Shown piece after piece: positions 16,796-25,607 of a stretch of 38,216 nucleotides of DNA. This stretch comes from Alphaproteobacteria bacterium (lineage in GTDB: Bacteria > Pseudomonadota > Alphaproteobacteria > Bin95), in contig JAURGE010000025.1 of assembly GCA_030833925.1 (NCBI GenBank), positions 1 to 38,216 of the forward strand. Reading direction: 5' to 3'. Under the pieces are notes generated by a model. The model was not told the DNA's origin, did no database searches, and was given only the letters and a program-made list of their open reading frames with translations. Numbering within the stretch: position 1 is the first letter of the stretch; every line of letters starts with the position of its first letter. Both the position numbers and the translations under genes were made by a program.

Positions 16796-17280
16796 TTTTT
16801 AGTACCTGGAGGTTCTAGCACGAGGCAAACTGAAGTGCCGTGCGCATAGATTTTTCCCGCTTGATCGACCAGACGGCCCTCCATAGAGAGCATGGTTCGA
16901 CCAGAATGAACAACGCGGCCTTCTGCACGCAAAATACCAACCTTTGGCATGATACCTCGCGTGTAATTCACTTTGAGATCAAGGGTTGTATAGGGATAGC
17001 CAGCATCGAGCATTGTATGCCCTGCACACCCCATGCAACTATCAAGCAATGTTGCTATCCAACCACCATGCACTCGTCCAAGGGGGTTAAAATATTCCGC
17101 TTTTGGGGACCCCTCCCAGACAACAAAGCCCTTCTCTACGACGACAAGCTGAAAATCTAAGGTTTTAGCAATCTGAGGATGGGGTAATTTTCCATCTCTA
17201 ATAGCGCAAAGAAAGTCAAAGCCAGAAAATTTCAATGCTTCGTCAAATGGGATTTCTCCATAGGCTATTTGCTTATTCAC
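16792..17280 (-). CDS. PaaI-family hotdog thioesterase (first of a pair)
   Basis: This is a 162-aa hotdog-fold thioesterase with GRVHGGWIATLLDSCMGCAG as its signature; the Asp in LLDSC is the likely catalytic residue. A stretch of about 60 residues before the signature is longer than in its downstream neighbour. Translation seems to begin at a GTG (17280) that overlaps the stop of the upstream dioxygenase gene as GTGA, indicating coupling. Its own stop overlaps the next thioesterase gene. The substrate acyl group is unknown, but co-transcription with a PhyH dioxygenase suggests a hydroxylated or branched acyl-CoA. Confidence 0.85.
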   Translation of the reverse strand: MNKQIAYGEIPFDEALKFSGFDFLCAIRDGKLPHPQIAKTLDFQLVVVEKGFVVWEGSPKAEYFNPLGRVHGGWIATLLDSCMGCAGHTMLDAGYPYTTLDLKVNYTRGIMPKVGILRAEGRVVHSGRTMLSMEGRLVDQAGKIYAHGTSVCLVLEPPGTKK

Positions 17281-18176
17281 TCAGCAGCCTCAATGGTGTC
17301 TTCATAGGTCTTAAAGAAGCGGTTGGTTGACCCTTTCTGGTTCTCATAGATCGAGCCTTGGGATTTCGCATCAGGAAACGGCATCCGAACCGGCACCGCT
17401 GCCATTCTCGGCATTGTCGTCGATTTGCCACGGACCATTCGCGCTTCCCAGGCGTTAAAATCACCTTTCATTTTCGCAAGTGGCCAAGCATCTGCTGCAG
17501 CATACTCAGTGAGTAATAATCTGCGCTGCCGATTTGAAGTGTTGAGTGCTGAGCCATGAACCGCACGCACATGGTGAATAGTCATAGACCCTGCCGGACC
17601 GGTTAATTTGTGAGCTCCAGAGACGTCGAGGCCTATAGCATTCGGGTCGAACGCACCGCAAAAGCAACCATCAGCATGATGATCGTAAACCGGCCCTTTG
17701 TGGCTACCAGGAATCATTAAAAGTGGGCCATTAGCTTCATCACAGTCATCCAACAGAATTCCTGTGGCTAAAACATCATCATTGGTATGAGGATAAAAAG
17801 CCCAATCTTGATGCCATTCAACAGGCGCACCGTAGGAGGCTGCCTTGATATTCATTTTACCACCATAAACGCGAATGTCTGCTCCGATAAGCTGAGCTAC
17901 GATGTCAGTTACATCCGTATCGCGGCAAAGGTCCCAAAAATATGGAAAGTGGCTGTAGGGCTCTTTAATACGACGCACACGAGGATTGTCAGGCCTATGA
18001 CTATCTTCCAAGTCATAAAGGTTGTCATTGGCTGTAACCTGACTAGCACCTGCTACAATAGCGTCAGTTTGATCGCGCAGCTCTTTCAACTTGGACGGGC
18101 TGAGCACCCCCTCAACAACAACGTATCCATCATCGTGGTACTTTGAAATTTGCTCGTCGGTTAGCTTTACACCCAT
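17277..18176 (-). CDS. Phytanoyl-CoA dioxygenase (PhyH) family protein, copy 1
   Basis: This is a non-haem Fe(II)/2-oxoglutarate oxygenase of 299 aa. The facial triad reads H122-x-D124 (WHQDW) and H207 (RAVHGSA), and the 2-oxoglutarate-binding Arg is probably R218 or R219 in NRQRRLLL. The LMIPGSHKGP block is typical of the PhyH fold. The family covers hydroxylation of acyl-CoAs, betaine-like amines, ectoine and phosphonates. The gene lies 21 bases after lysK and is overlapped by the first thioesterase gene. That context favours an acyl-CoA substrate, while the orphan HD phosphonate oxygenase elsewhere in the window leaves a phosphonate role open. Confidence 0.87.
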   Translation of the reverse strand: MGVKLTDEQISKYHDDGYVVVEGVLSPSKLKELRDQTDAIVAGASQVTANDNLYDLEDSHRPDNPRVRRIKEPYSHFPYFWDLCRDTDVTDIVAQLIGADIRVYGGKMNIKAASYGAPVEWHQDWAFYPHTNDDVLATGILLDDCDEANGPLLMIPGSHKGPVYDHHADGCFCGAFDPNAIGLDVSGAHKLTGPAGSMTIHHVRAVHGSALNTSNRQRRLLLTEYAAADAWPLAKMKGDFNAWEARMVRGKSTTMPRMAAVPVRMPFPDAKSQGSIYENQKGSTNRFFKTYEDTIEAAE

Positions 18177-18197
18177 AATGGCCTCCTGAATTCTTTC

Positions 18198-19781
18198 TTA
18201 TTCTGAGACAGCAAGCCCCCCGTTGGCCAGTGCTTTTTTAATAAGCGTAATTGTTTCTTCTACCCCATAGAGTGCAATAAAGCTTCCCATCCGCGGCCCT
18301 GATGACTGCCCTAAAAGCACCTCGTATAGAGCTTGAAACCATTCACGCAGGTTTTCATACCCGTGCGTCTTACCGACATCATAAACAGCGTTCTGTAACA
18401 ATTCGGCTGAACGGTCTTCTGCAGTGGCAAGCCTATCGGCAAGATCAGCCATAGCCGCTCTTTCGGCCTCAGTCGGCGCGCGATAGGCCTTTTCTGGCTT
18501 AACAAAATCTCGATAGTAGGCAAGGGCATATCCGACAAGCCTATCGAGCATAGGGGCAGTTTTTGGGTTTAGATCAGAAGCATATCGGGCAATGAAGCCC
18601 CACAGCGTTGCTTTCTCTTCAGCATTACAGACCGCAGCGAGATTCAAGAGCAGAGAGAAGGAAAAATCACCCTCTGTTTCCGGCGGCTTACCCGCGTGGA
18701 TATGCCAAGCCGGGTTGTCTAATTGTTTGTCTGCATCCTGACTTTTGTACCCACCCAGATGCTGCCTGTATTCATCGACGGCACGGGGGATAACATCAAA
18801 ATAAAGCCTCTTTGCTGCGGTAGGCTTCTGGAACATAAACATCGAGAGACTTTCTGGCGGCGCGTAGGCAAGCCACTCCTCAACAGAAAGTCCATTACCC
18901 TTGGACTTGGATATCTTGCCCCCCTCGTTGTCGAGGAACAATTCGTAGGTAAAGCCTTCCGGAGGTTTACCACCAAGTATCCGAGTAATTGCGGAAGATA
19001 ACTTAACGCTATCAATCAGATCTTTTCCTGACATTTCATAATCAACATCCAGGGCGAACCACCGCATCGCCCAGTCGGCCTTCCACTGCAGCTTGCAATG
19101 CCCACCAGTAACCGGTGTTTCAATAAGTTTGTTACTCGAAGGATCAACGTAAACAATGCTGCCAGCATCGGGGCGCACTTCTACAGCTGGCACCTGGAGC
19201 ACTTCGCCCGTCGTTGGGGAGATGGGAAGAAACGGGCAATAGGTTTCTTTTCGCTCTTGGCCAAGTGTTGGGAGGATAACCTTCATTACTTTTTCAAACT
19301 GGCGCAACATAGCCAGAAGAGCTGAATCAAATTCACCCGACTTGTAACAGTCGGTTGAAGATTTGAACTCATAGTCAAAACCAAATTCGTCAAGAAATGC
19401 CTTGAGGCGAGCATTGTTGTGTGCCCCAAAACTGTCGTGAGTACCAAAGGGATCCGGCACCTGCGTCAAAGGTTTGTTCAGATGTTTGGCCAACATCTCT
19501 TTATTCGGAACATTGTCTGGCACCCGCCGAAGGCCATCCATATCGTCTGAAAAAGCAAAAAGACGAGTAGGAATGTCAGACAACTCGCTGAATGCGCGAC
19601 GAACCATTGAGGTACGGGCCACTTCGCCAAAGGTCCCAATGTGCGGCAACCCGGAAGGCCCATAGCCTGTTTCAAACAGGGCATATCCCTTCTCGTTCTT
19701 ACCTTGCTCCATTCTTTGCAGCACTTTTCGTGCCTCTTGAAATGGCCAAGCACGAGCGTTCTCAGCATTGGCGTTTGGCAT
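18198..19781 (-). CDS. lysK: Class I lysyl-tRNA synthetase LysS
   Basis: This is a cytoplasmic lysine-tRNA ligase of the class I (archaeal-type) fold, found in most archaea and in alphaproteobacteria, instead of the common class II enzyme. It is 527 aa. The HIGH-equivalent is H47-I-G-T50 in [14 protein letters not shown], and the KMSKS-equivalent is K289-I-S-K-S293. The zinc-related Cys/His in the class I LysRS core ([16 protein letters not shown]) are present. The start ATG follows GGAAACTTCAGAACC, a modest ribosome-binding site. It heads the minus-strand run lysK-phyH-paaI-paaI and is divergent from the oxidoreductase gene with about 190 bases between. Confidence 0.95.
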   Translation of the reverse strand: MPNANAENARAWPFQEARKVLQRMEQGKNEKGYALFETGYGPSGLPHIGTFGEVARTSMVRRAFSELSDIPTRLFAFSDDMDGLRRVPDNVPNKEMLAKHLNKPLTQVPDPFGTHDSFGAHNNARLKAFLDEFGFDYEFKSSTDCYKSGEFDSALLAMLRQFEKVMKVILPTLGQERKETYCPFLPISPTTGEVLQVPAVEVRPDAGSIVYVDPSSNKLIETPVTGGHCKLQWKADWAMRWFALDVDYEMSGKDLIDSVKLSSAITRILGGKPPEGFTYELFLDNEGGKISKSKGNGLSVEEWLAYAPPESLSMFMFQKPTAAKRLYFDVIPRAVDEYRQHLGGYKSQDADKQLDNPAWHIHAGKPPETEGDFSFSLLLNLAAVCNAEEKATLWGFIARYASDLNPKTAPMLDRLVGYALAYYRDFVKPEKAYRAPTEAERAAMADLADRLATAEDRSAELLQNAVYDVGKTHGYENLREWFQALYEVLLGQSSGPRMGSFIALYGVEETITLIKKALANGGLAVSE

Positions 19782-19975
19782 GGTTCTGAAGTTTCCGAGT
19801 TAAGGGCAAAAACGGTTCCTAATAGGCTAACATCACTTCGGTCAACCGATTTAGCAAATAGAAACCAAAACTTTGGCTGTTCTAAGACAAAAAATACCTT
19901 CTTTGCCTTGCCCTTCCTCTTCGCCCCAGCCAAATTGGGGTATAGATTCCGCTAACATGCGGGATGGAGGCTTTG

Positions 19976-22900
19976 ATGCAACTTCGTAACGTTTCGCTAG
20001 ACGATAAATATATGTTGGAGGACGGCAGTGCCTTCATGACTGGCACGCAGGCTCTTGTTCGCCTCCCCCTAATCCAGCGGCAACGAGATTTAGCCGCTGG
20101 CCTCAATACCGCTGGCTATATTTCCGGATATCGAGGTTCTCCTCTTGGAGCTTATGATCAACAACTCTGGTCTGCACGAAAGCACCTGGCCTCTCATCAC
20201 ATTGTCTTCAGGCCTGGACTTAACGAGGATTTAGCAGCAACCGCGATCTGGGGCGCCCAGCAGATAGAGCACTCTGGCGAGGCTAAATACGACGGTGTGT
20301 TCGGGATATGGTATGGCAAAGGCCCGGGTGTTGACAGATCTGGGGATGTCTTCAAACACGCAAATCAAGCGGGATCTGCCCGTCATGGTGGTGTGATTGC
20401 GCTTGGTGGTGACGACCATATGGCTAAGTCGTCTACCGTTGCACACCAAAGCGAGTTCGCGTTCGTTGACGCATTAATGCCAATCTTCTCGCCCGCTGGT
20501 GTTCAAGAGTTTCTAGACTACGGCCTGCATGGCTTTGCAATGTCTCGTTTCAGTGGACTATGGGCAGGCTTCAAAGCGATTGGTGAGACGGTGGATTCCT
20601 CTGCCGTCGTCGACTTAGACCCCGAACGTGTTCGTCCAATCCTTCCCCAATTCGACATGCCAGAAGGTGGTCTGAATAACCGCCAGATTGTAACTGAATT
20701 TTTGATGCTTGAGGAAATGCTGCATCGCTACAAACTCCCTGCAGCTAAAGCGTATGCCCGCGAAAACAGACTTGACCGCGTTATCATTGCCGGCCCGGAA
20801 CGACGGATTGGAATAGTCACTGTCGGCAAATCTTACCTCGACGTTCGTCAAGCCTTCGACGAACTTGGCCTAACTGAAAAAGAGGCCGCACGTCTTGGCG
20901 TCTCACTGTATAAGGTTGCAATGCCTTGGCCGTTAGAGACGGATGGCGCCAGAGCCTTCTGTGAGGGTTTAGATCTAGTCATAGTAGTTGAGGAAAAGCG
21001 GGGGCTAATTGAACCCCAGTTAAAAGAGGCTCTCTACGGTTTAAGTGCTGATCGACGTCCTCAAATCATTGGAAAGCAGGATGAGGTTGGCCAGGAGTTG
21101 TTCCCAGCATATGCCGAGCTCAGCCCCGGGATGATTGCCCGTGCCCTTGCTGAGCGACTTAAAATTTTAGGCATGGATGAACAGGGTCAGCGTCGTATTG
21201 ATAATGCCCTCGCGCGTTATGACAGGCTTGATGCGGCTGCAGCTGGCAATCAGCCACCATCTATGACCAGAACCCCTTATTTCTGCTCAGGTTGCCCCCA
21301 CAATACATCTACGAAGGTACCAGAAGGAAGCCGGGCCGGTGCGGGGATCGGATGCCATTACATGTCTTTATGGATGGATCGCGACACTTCAGGTTTTACC
21401 CATATGGGAGCGGAGGGCGCTAATTGGGTAGGGCAAGCACCCTTTGTTGAGACCCAACACATCTTCCAAAATATTGGAGATGGTACATACAATCACTCTG
21501 GGCTGTTAGCCATCAGACAAGCAGCTGCCGCAGGCGTAAATATCACCTACAAGATACTGTATAATGATGCGGTCGCCATGACAGGAGGCCAGCCACATGA
21601 CGGTACGTTGTCAGTCGCCGAGATAAGCCGACAGGTCCATGCCGAAGGCGCCAAGCGCATCGTTGTTGTCACCGACGAGCCTGATAAGTACCCATCAGAC
21701 TATGGCTTTGCGCCGGGCGTAACCGTGCATCACCGCCGTGAACTCATGAAGGTTCAGCGCGAGCTTCGCGAAACACAAGGTCTTACCGTTTTAATTTATG
21801 ACCAAACCTGCGCAGCAGAAAAGCGTCGACGCCGCAAACGTGGAACTTTTCCTAATCCTCCAAAACGAGCATTCATAAACGAACGAGTTTGCGAAGGCTG
21901 TGGCGACTGCGGGGTAAAATCAAACTGCGTTTCTGTCGCCCCTATTGAGACCGAGTATGGTCGTAAGCGGCGGATCGACCAATCAGCCTGCAATAAAGAT
22001 TATTCATGCATGCAAGGATTCTGTCCCTCCTTTGTGACTGTCCTTAATGGCGAGCCAAGAAAGTCCAAGCCAGTAGCCGAAGATCCGCAAAGTATCTTGC
22101 CTGCACCCGATTTACCCAGCCTAGAAAAGCCCTACGGCATATTGCTGACAGGCATAGGTGGGACTGGCGTTGTTACTGTCAACGCTGTCCTCGCCATGGC
22201 CGCGCACCTGGAGGGGAAAGCGGCGACCGTTCTCGATATGGCTGGTCTGGCTCAAAAGGGTGGCGCTGTCTGGTCACATCTCCGCATCGCCGAAAAAGCA
22301 GACGACCTTCATGCAACTCGGATAGCACTTGGGGGCGCAGACCTTCTGCTTGGATGCGATATCGTTACAGCAGCCCAACCGGACAGCATTGCAAAACTCG
22401 AGCGAGGCAATTCTAAAGCCGTCATTAACACTTATCGCCAATTCACCGGTGATTTTACGCGCGACCCTGATTTCCAATTTCCCACTGATGAATTGAAGGG
22501 AAGGATTGAGGGAGGTGTAGGTCCTAATTCAGCATATTTTCTAGACGGGACTGAGCTCGCGACGAAGCTAATGGGTGACTCAATTGCCACTAATTTGTTT
22601 ATGACCGGCTATGCCTGGCAGAAAGGTCTCATCCCTCTCGCGATCGAAGCAATCCTAAAAGCGATTGAGCTAAACGGCGTTGGGGTTGAAATGAACACCC
22701 GATCCTTCCACTGGGGTCGAATGGCAGCATACGACCTTTCCAGAGTTGAGACCGCGGCAGGCCCTAAGCAAAAAATAGAAAAACCTTTAAACCTGGAAGA
22801 AACTGTCTCGGATCGAGTGTCAGAACTCACCGCATATCAAAATGCACGCTATGCGAAAAAATATAAGGCATTGGTTGATAAAGTCTCGGAAGCAGAGCAA

Positions 22901-23455
22901 TCAAAGGCACCTGGACAAACAACCTTGGCAATGGCTGCTGCGAAGTACGCATACAAGTTAATGGCGTATAAAGATGAGTATGAAGTTGCCAGACTTTACA
23001 CTGATCCCTCATTCCGGGAGCGCCTAGAAGCCCAATTCGAGGGAGACTTCGAAATCCGGTTTAACCTTGCCCCCCCTCTTCTTTCAAAAATTGACCCCGT
23101 TACGGGCGAACCGATCAAAAAGGAATTCGGGCCCTCGATGGAAAAGTGGTTCCGTCGCCTTTCGAAACTAAAAGTACTGCGCGGCACCAGGTTGGATATC
23201 TTTGGACGCACTGAAGAGCGGAAGCGTGAACGCGCTCTCATCGATGAATACTGGACGCTTGTAGATAAAATTACCTCTGAGCTAACGCCAGAAAATCACA
23301 AATTTGCGGTAGGTCTTCTAAGTGTGCCCGAGCACATCAGAGGATATGGCCACGTAAAGCTTCGAAACCTTGATATTGCTAAAGCGGAGGAAGGTCGCCT
23401 GCTTGTAGCGTTTGAAAACCCTAACACGGCTAAATTTGTCCAGGCAGCAGAGTAA
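19976..23455 (+). CDS. Indolepyruvate ferredoxin oxidoreductase, fused alpha/beta chains
   Basis: This single chain of 1159 aa oxidatively decarboxylates aryl (and possibly other) 2-oxo acids to acyl-CoA, passing electrons to ferredoxin. Order of parts: an N-terminal pyrimidine-binding-like domain with GYRGSPLGAYD and GIWYGKGPGVDRSGD; a Cys motif CSGCPHN near residue 437; a TPP-binding region with ILYNDAVAMTGGQP around 525; a cluster motif CEGCGDCGVKSNC near 638 followed by CNKDYSCMQGFC; and a gamma-like domain from GIGGTGVVTVNAV near 725. I chose ATG 19976 because GGAGG at 19966-19970 is well placed for it. The ATG at 19964 overlaps that site. It appears monocistronic. Confidence 0.92.
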   Translation: MQLRNVSLDDKYMLEDGSAFMTGTQALVRLPLIQRQRDLAAGLNTAGYISGYRGSPLGAYDQQLWSARKHLASHHIVFRPGLNEDLAATAIWGAQQIEHSGEAKYDGVFGIWYGKGPGVDRSGDVFKHANQAGSARHGGVIALGGDDHMAKSSTVAHQSEFAFVDALMPIFSPAGVQEFLDYGLHGFAMSRFSGLWAGFKAIGETVDSSAVVDLDPERVRPILPQFDMPEGGLNNRQIVTEFLMLEEMLHRYKLPAAKAYARENRLDRVIIAGPERRIGIVTVGKSYLDVRQAFDELGLTEKEAARLGVSLYKVAMPWPLETDGARAFCEGLDLVIVVEEKRGLIEPQLKEALYGLSADRRPQIIGKQDEVGQELFPAYAELSPGMIARALAERLKILGMDEQGQRRIDNALARYDRLDAAAAGNQPPSMTRTPYFCSGCPHNTSTKVPEGSRAGAGIGCHYMSLWMDRDTSGFTHMGAEGANWVGQAPFVETQHIFQNIGDGTYNHSGLLAIRQAAAAGVNITYKILYNDAVAMTGGQPHDGTLSVAEISRQVHAEGAKRIVVVTDEPDKYPSDYGFAPGVTVHHRRELMKVQRELRETQGLTVLIYDQTCAAEKRRRRKRGTFPNPPKRAFINERVCEGCGDCGVKSNCVSVAPIETEYGRKRRIDQSACNKDYSCMQGFCPSFVTVLNGEPRKSKPVAEDPQSILPAPDLPSLEKPYGILLTGIGGTGVVTVNAVLAMAAHLEGKAATVLDMAGLAQKGGAVWSHLRIAEKADDLHATRIALGGADLLLGCDIVTAAQPDSIAKLERGNSKAVINTYRQFTGDFTRDPDFQFPTDELKGRIEGGVGPNSAYFLDGTELATKLMGDSIATNLFMTGYAWQKGLIPLAIEAILKAIELNGVGVEMNTRSFHWGRMAAYDLSRVETAAGPKQKIEKPLNLEETVSDRVSELTAYQNARYAKKYKALVDKVSEAEQSKAPGQTTLAMAAAKYAYKLMAYKDEYEVARLYTDPSFRERLEAQFEGDFEIRFNLAPPLLSKIDPVTGEPIKKEFGPSMEKWFRRLSKLKVLRGTRLDIFGRTEERKRERALIDEYWTLVDKITSELTPENHKFAVGLLSVPEHIRGYGHVKLRNLDIAKAEEGRLLVAFENPNTAKFVQAAE

Positions 23456-23471
23456 TGAGGACGCTTCGCAT

Positions 23472-23497
23472 GAAGGACTAAAGCCACCTAGTCTTTC
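23472..23497. terminator. Weak hairpin between convergent oxidoreductase and PhyH genes
   Basis: GAAGGACTA (23472-23480) and TAGTCTTTC (23489-23497) form a 9-bp stem with one G-U pair and an 8-base loop, 17 bases past the oxidoreductase stop. There is no clear U-tract on either strand, so it may act only as a transcript end or stabiliser. Confidence 0.35.
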
Positions 23498-23536
23498 AAG
23501 CTAGGGCGAAACTGACGACAAAACGCGAGAATTAGT

Positions 23537-24382
23537 CTAAGCAAATTCTTTTGAATGTCGGGCTTCTTCCTCCCGATAATTCTTGGAGTAGCTCTCAATA
23601 GCATATTTATGCACTGATAGCGCCTCGGCATCGAGCTCACCTTTAGGCCTCGGCAAATGTTCAAAGTTACCAAACCGATCTTCGCCGCGCACAAGCATTG
23701 CGCATGGCTTTTTGGCTAACTTCCCACTGAGCTTTGGGGATATGAAGTTCATCCCAAGACCCACGCGCCTCTCACCTGTTCGATTTGGTGCAGAGCGGTG
23801 CAAGCAAAGCCCATGGTGCATAGAAAACTGACCCGCTTTAAGCGGCATTAGTGTTCCCTCAACCGCTAACTCATCCGTAATCGACTGGGCGGCCCGATTA
23901 ACGCTGTGCTCAACAACGTGGACAGCATGGCGCATCTGGGAAGGCTTGCCATTAAACGTCAATGCCTCGAGACAGCCGGCCTCTTCACTTGCATTGGTGA
24001 GTGCTATCCATACTGTCACTTCTTCAGGCGGGGTCAAACCGTAGTACGTTGAATCCTGATGCCAAGCTGTGATTGCTGGCGAGCCAGGGTCTTTGATAAA
24101 GAAGGTGCTGGTGTACACCATTATGTCTGGTCCGATGAGAGCCTCGATTGGGTCCAGAATTCGAGGGTCGTGCGCTAAATCTGCAATCCAAGGAAGACAG
24201 CAGTGATTCATTGAACGGAAATTAAAATCTTTGGCATGATTAACTGGAGCACCTAGCCAATCTTCAAAACGCCTTAATCCCTCCAAGCAGGAGTTCAACT
24301 CCTTTGGCTGCAGGAGTTCAACGGGCGATAAGAAGCCGTTGTAATTAAAAAAATCCACCTGTTCGGTTGTTAAACTGGTCAT
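23537..24382 (-). CDS. Phytanoyl-CoA dioxygenase (PhyH) family protein, copy 2
   Basis: This is a second Fe(II)/2-oxoglutarate oxygenase, 281 aa from ATG 24382. The metal triad is H108-x-D110 (WHQDSTYYGL) and H195 (LCLHRSAPN), with the 2-oxoglutarate Arg at about 205-206 (GERRVGLGMNF). The carboxylate ligand is Asp, so it is a hydroxylase and not a halogenase of the same fold. I prefer the ATG at 24382 because MTSLTTEQVDFFNYNGFL is how family members begin; ATG 24403 and TTG 24412 are alternatives overlapping the upstream gene. It lies directly after an acyl-CoA dehydrogenase gene, in tandem. The acyl-CoA dehydrogenase neighbour suggests a fatty or branched acyl substrate; a phosphonate role is a weaker option. 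Confidence 0.85.
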   Translation of the reverse strand: MTSLTTEQVDFFNYNGFLSPVELLQPKELNSCLEGLRRFEDWLGAPVNHAKDFNFRSMNHCCLPWIADLAHDPRILDPIEALIGPDIMVYTSTFFIKDPGSPAITAWHQDSTYYGLTPPEEVTVWIALTNASEEAGCLEALTFNGKPSQMRHAVHVVEHSVNRAAQSITDELAVEGTLMPLKAGQFSMHHGLCLHRSAPNRTGERRVGLGMNFISPKLSGKLAKKPCAMLVRGEDRFGNFEHLPRPKGELDAEALSVHKYAIESYSKNYREEEARHSKEFA

Positions 24383-24386
24383 GGCC

Positions 24387-25580
24387 TCATAGTCCAAGCG
24401 CATGCTTCGCAATGATATTCCTCTGAATTTCGTTTGAGCCAGAATATATCGATGCTGCTCGGAGAAAGAGGTAGCTTGGCATCAGACCATTAAAATAGTC
24501 AGCCCCGACTGGGTCTTCATTCCATCCATGACGCAAAGCCCCAATATTGAAAGGCTGAGAATAATAACCGCCAGCTATTACCCCCAGCTCTGTTATCATC
24601 TGCTGCACTTCTGCTCGCCTCACCTTGATCAGTGACGAAACTGCTCCGATACCTTTGTCGGCGCTGTGCGCCGAAAGTGCCTTAAGCATAACATTTTCAA
24701 CTGTTAACAGTTCTGCTTCGGTGTCCTTAAAACGTCTCCGAAAATCTATGTCGTCCATCAGTATCTGCGAGGTACCAGCGAGCTCAGTACTGGCAATGGT
24801 CTCAACTCGTTTCAATGCTGTTTTAAGTTCACCACAAGCGCCTCCAGAAATACGCTCATGCTCCAGCAAGTGTTTAGCGATTGTCCAACCTTTGCCTTCT
24901 TCACCAACCAGGGCTTCAAGAGGCACTTCCACATCCGTAAAAAATGTCTGATTAAGATGGTGCAAACCATTGGTTGAGATGATGGGACGTATTTCGATAC
25001 CTGGGGTAGTTATTGGGAAAATAAGAAAAGAAATACCGTCTTGCTTTTTTGGCTCGTTTGAAGTGCGCACTAGGCAAAAAATCCAATCTGCGTGATGAGC
25101 AAAACTTGTCCATATCTTCGAGCCATTAATTACATATTTTTCGTCCCTTCTCTCTGCCCTCGTCTTCAAACTAGCCAGATCAGATCCCGATCCAGGCTCG
25201 GAATAGCCCTGACACCATAATCTCTCCCCAGATAAGATTTTTGGAAGATGCTCTCTCTTTTGAGCCTCCGAACCAAACTTCATCAGCACGGGCCCTACCA
25301 TCCCGAGGCCAAACGGCGATAAGCGAGGAGCGCCAGCTAAACCTGCCTCATCATCAAAGATAAAACGTTGAATGGCTGTCCAGTCACAGCCCCCATGCTC
25401 TACTGGCCAGTTTGGCGCAATCCAACCTTTACTAGCCAGTGCTTTGTACCATCGCATGTAGTCTTCTTTGTGTATTTCCTGGCCGTTTAGCACCTTCTCC
25501 CGAAGATCGAGGGGAAGGTTCTGATCAATGAATGCGCGGACATCACTGCGAAAGGCTTCGTCTGCGGTAGAAAATGGCAT
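24387..25580 (-). CDS. Acyl-CoA dehydrogenase
   Basis: This FAD-dependent alpha,beta-dehydrogenase of acyl-CoA thioesters has 397 aa, the usual length. It has the FAD-contacting QGYSEPGSGSDLAS stretch, the SKIWTSFAHHADW block, and the C-terminal YSGSNEIQRNIIAKHALGL. The pattern resembles the broad group used in fatty acid and branched-chain or aromatic side-chain oxidation, which does not allow a named substrate. GGAAGGA lies about 11-17 bases before the ATG. The divergent transporter gene starts only 27 bases away, so the two promoters must overlap or lie inside each other's coding regions. PhyH copy 2 follows at once. Confidence 0.93.
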   Translation of the reverse strand: MPFSTADEAFRSDVRAFIDQNLPLDLREKVLNGQEIHKEDYMRWYKALASKGWIAPNWPVEHGGCDWTAIQRFIFDDEAGLAGAPRLSPFGLGMVGPVLMKFGSEAQKREHLPKILSGERLWCQGYSEPGSGSDLASLKTRAERRDEKYVINGSKIWTSFAHHADWIFCLVRTSNEPKKQDGISFLIFPITTPGIEIRPIISTNGLHHLNQTFFTDVEVPLEALVGEEGKGWTIAKHLLEHERISGGACGELKTALKRVETIASTELAGTSQILMDDIDFRRRFKDTEAELLTVENVMLKALSAHSADKGIGAVSSLIKVRRAEVQQMITELGVIAGGYYSQPFNIGALRHGWNEDPVGADYFNGLMPSYLFLRAASIYSGSNEIQRNIIAKHALGL

Positions 25581-25607
25581 GGGCTCAAGTCCTTCCGATT
25601 AAGCGTA

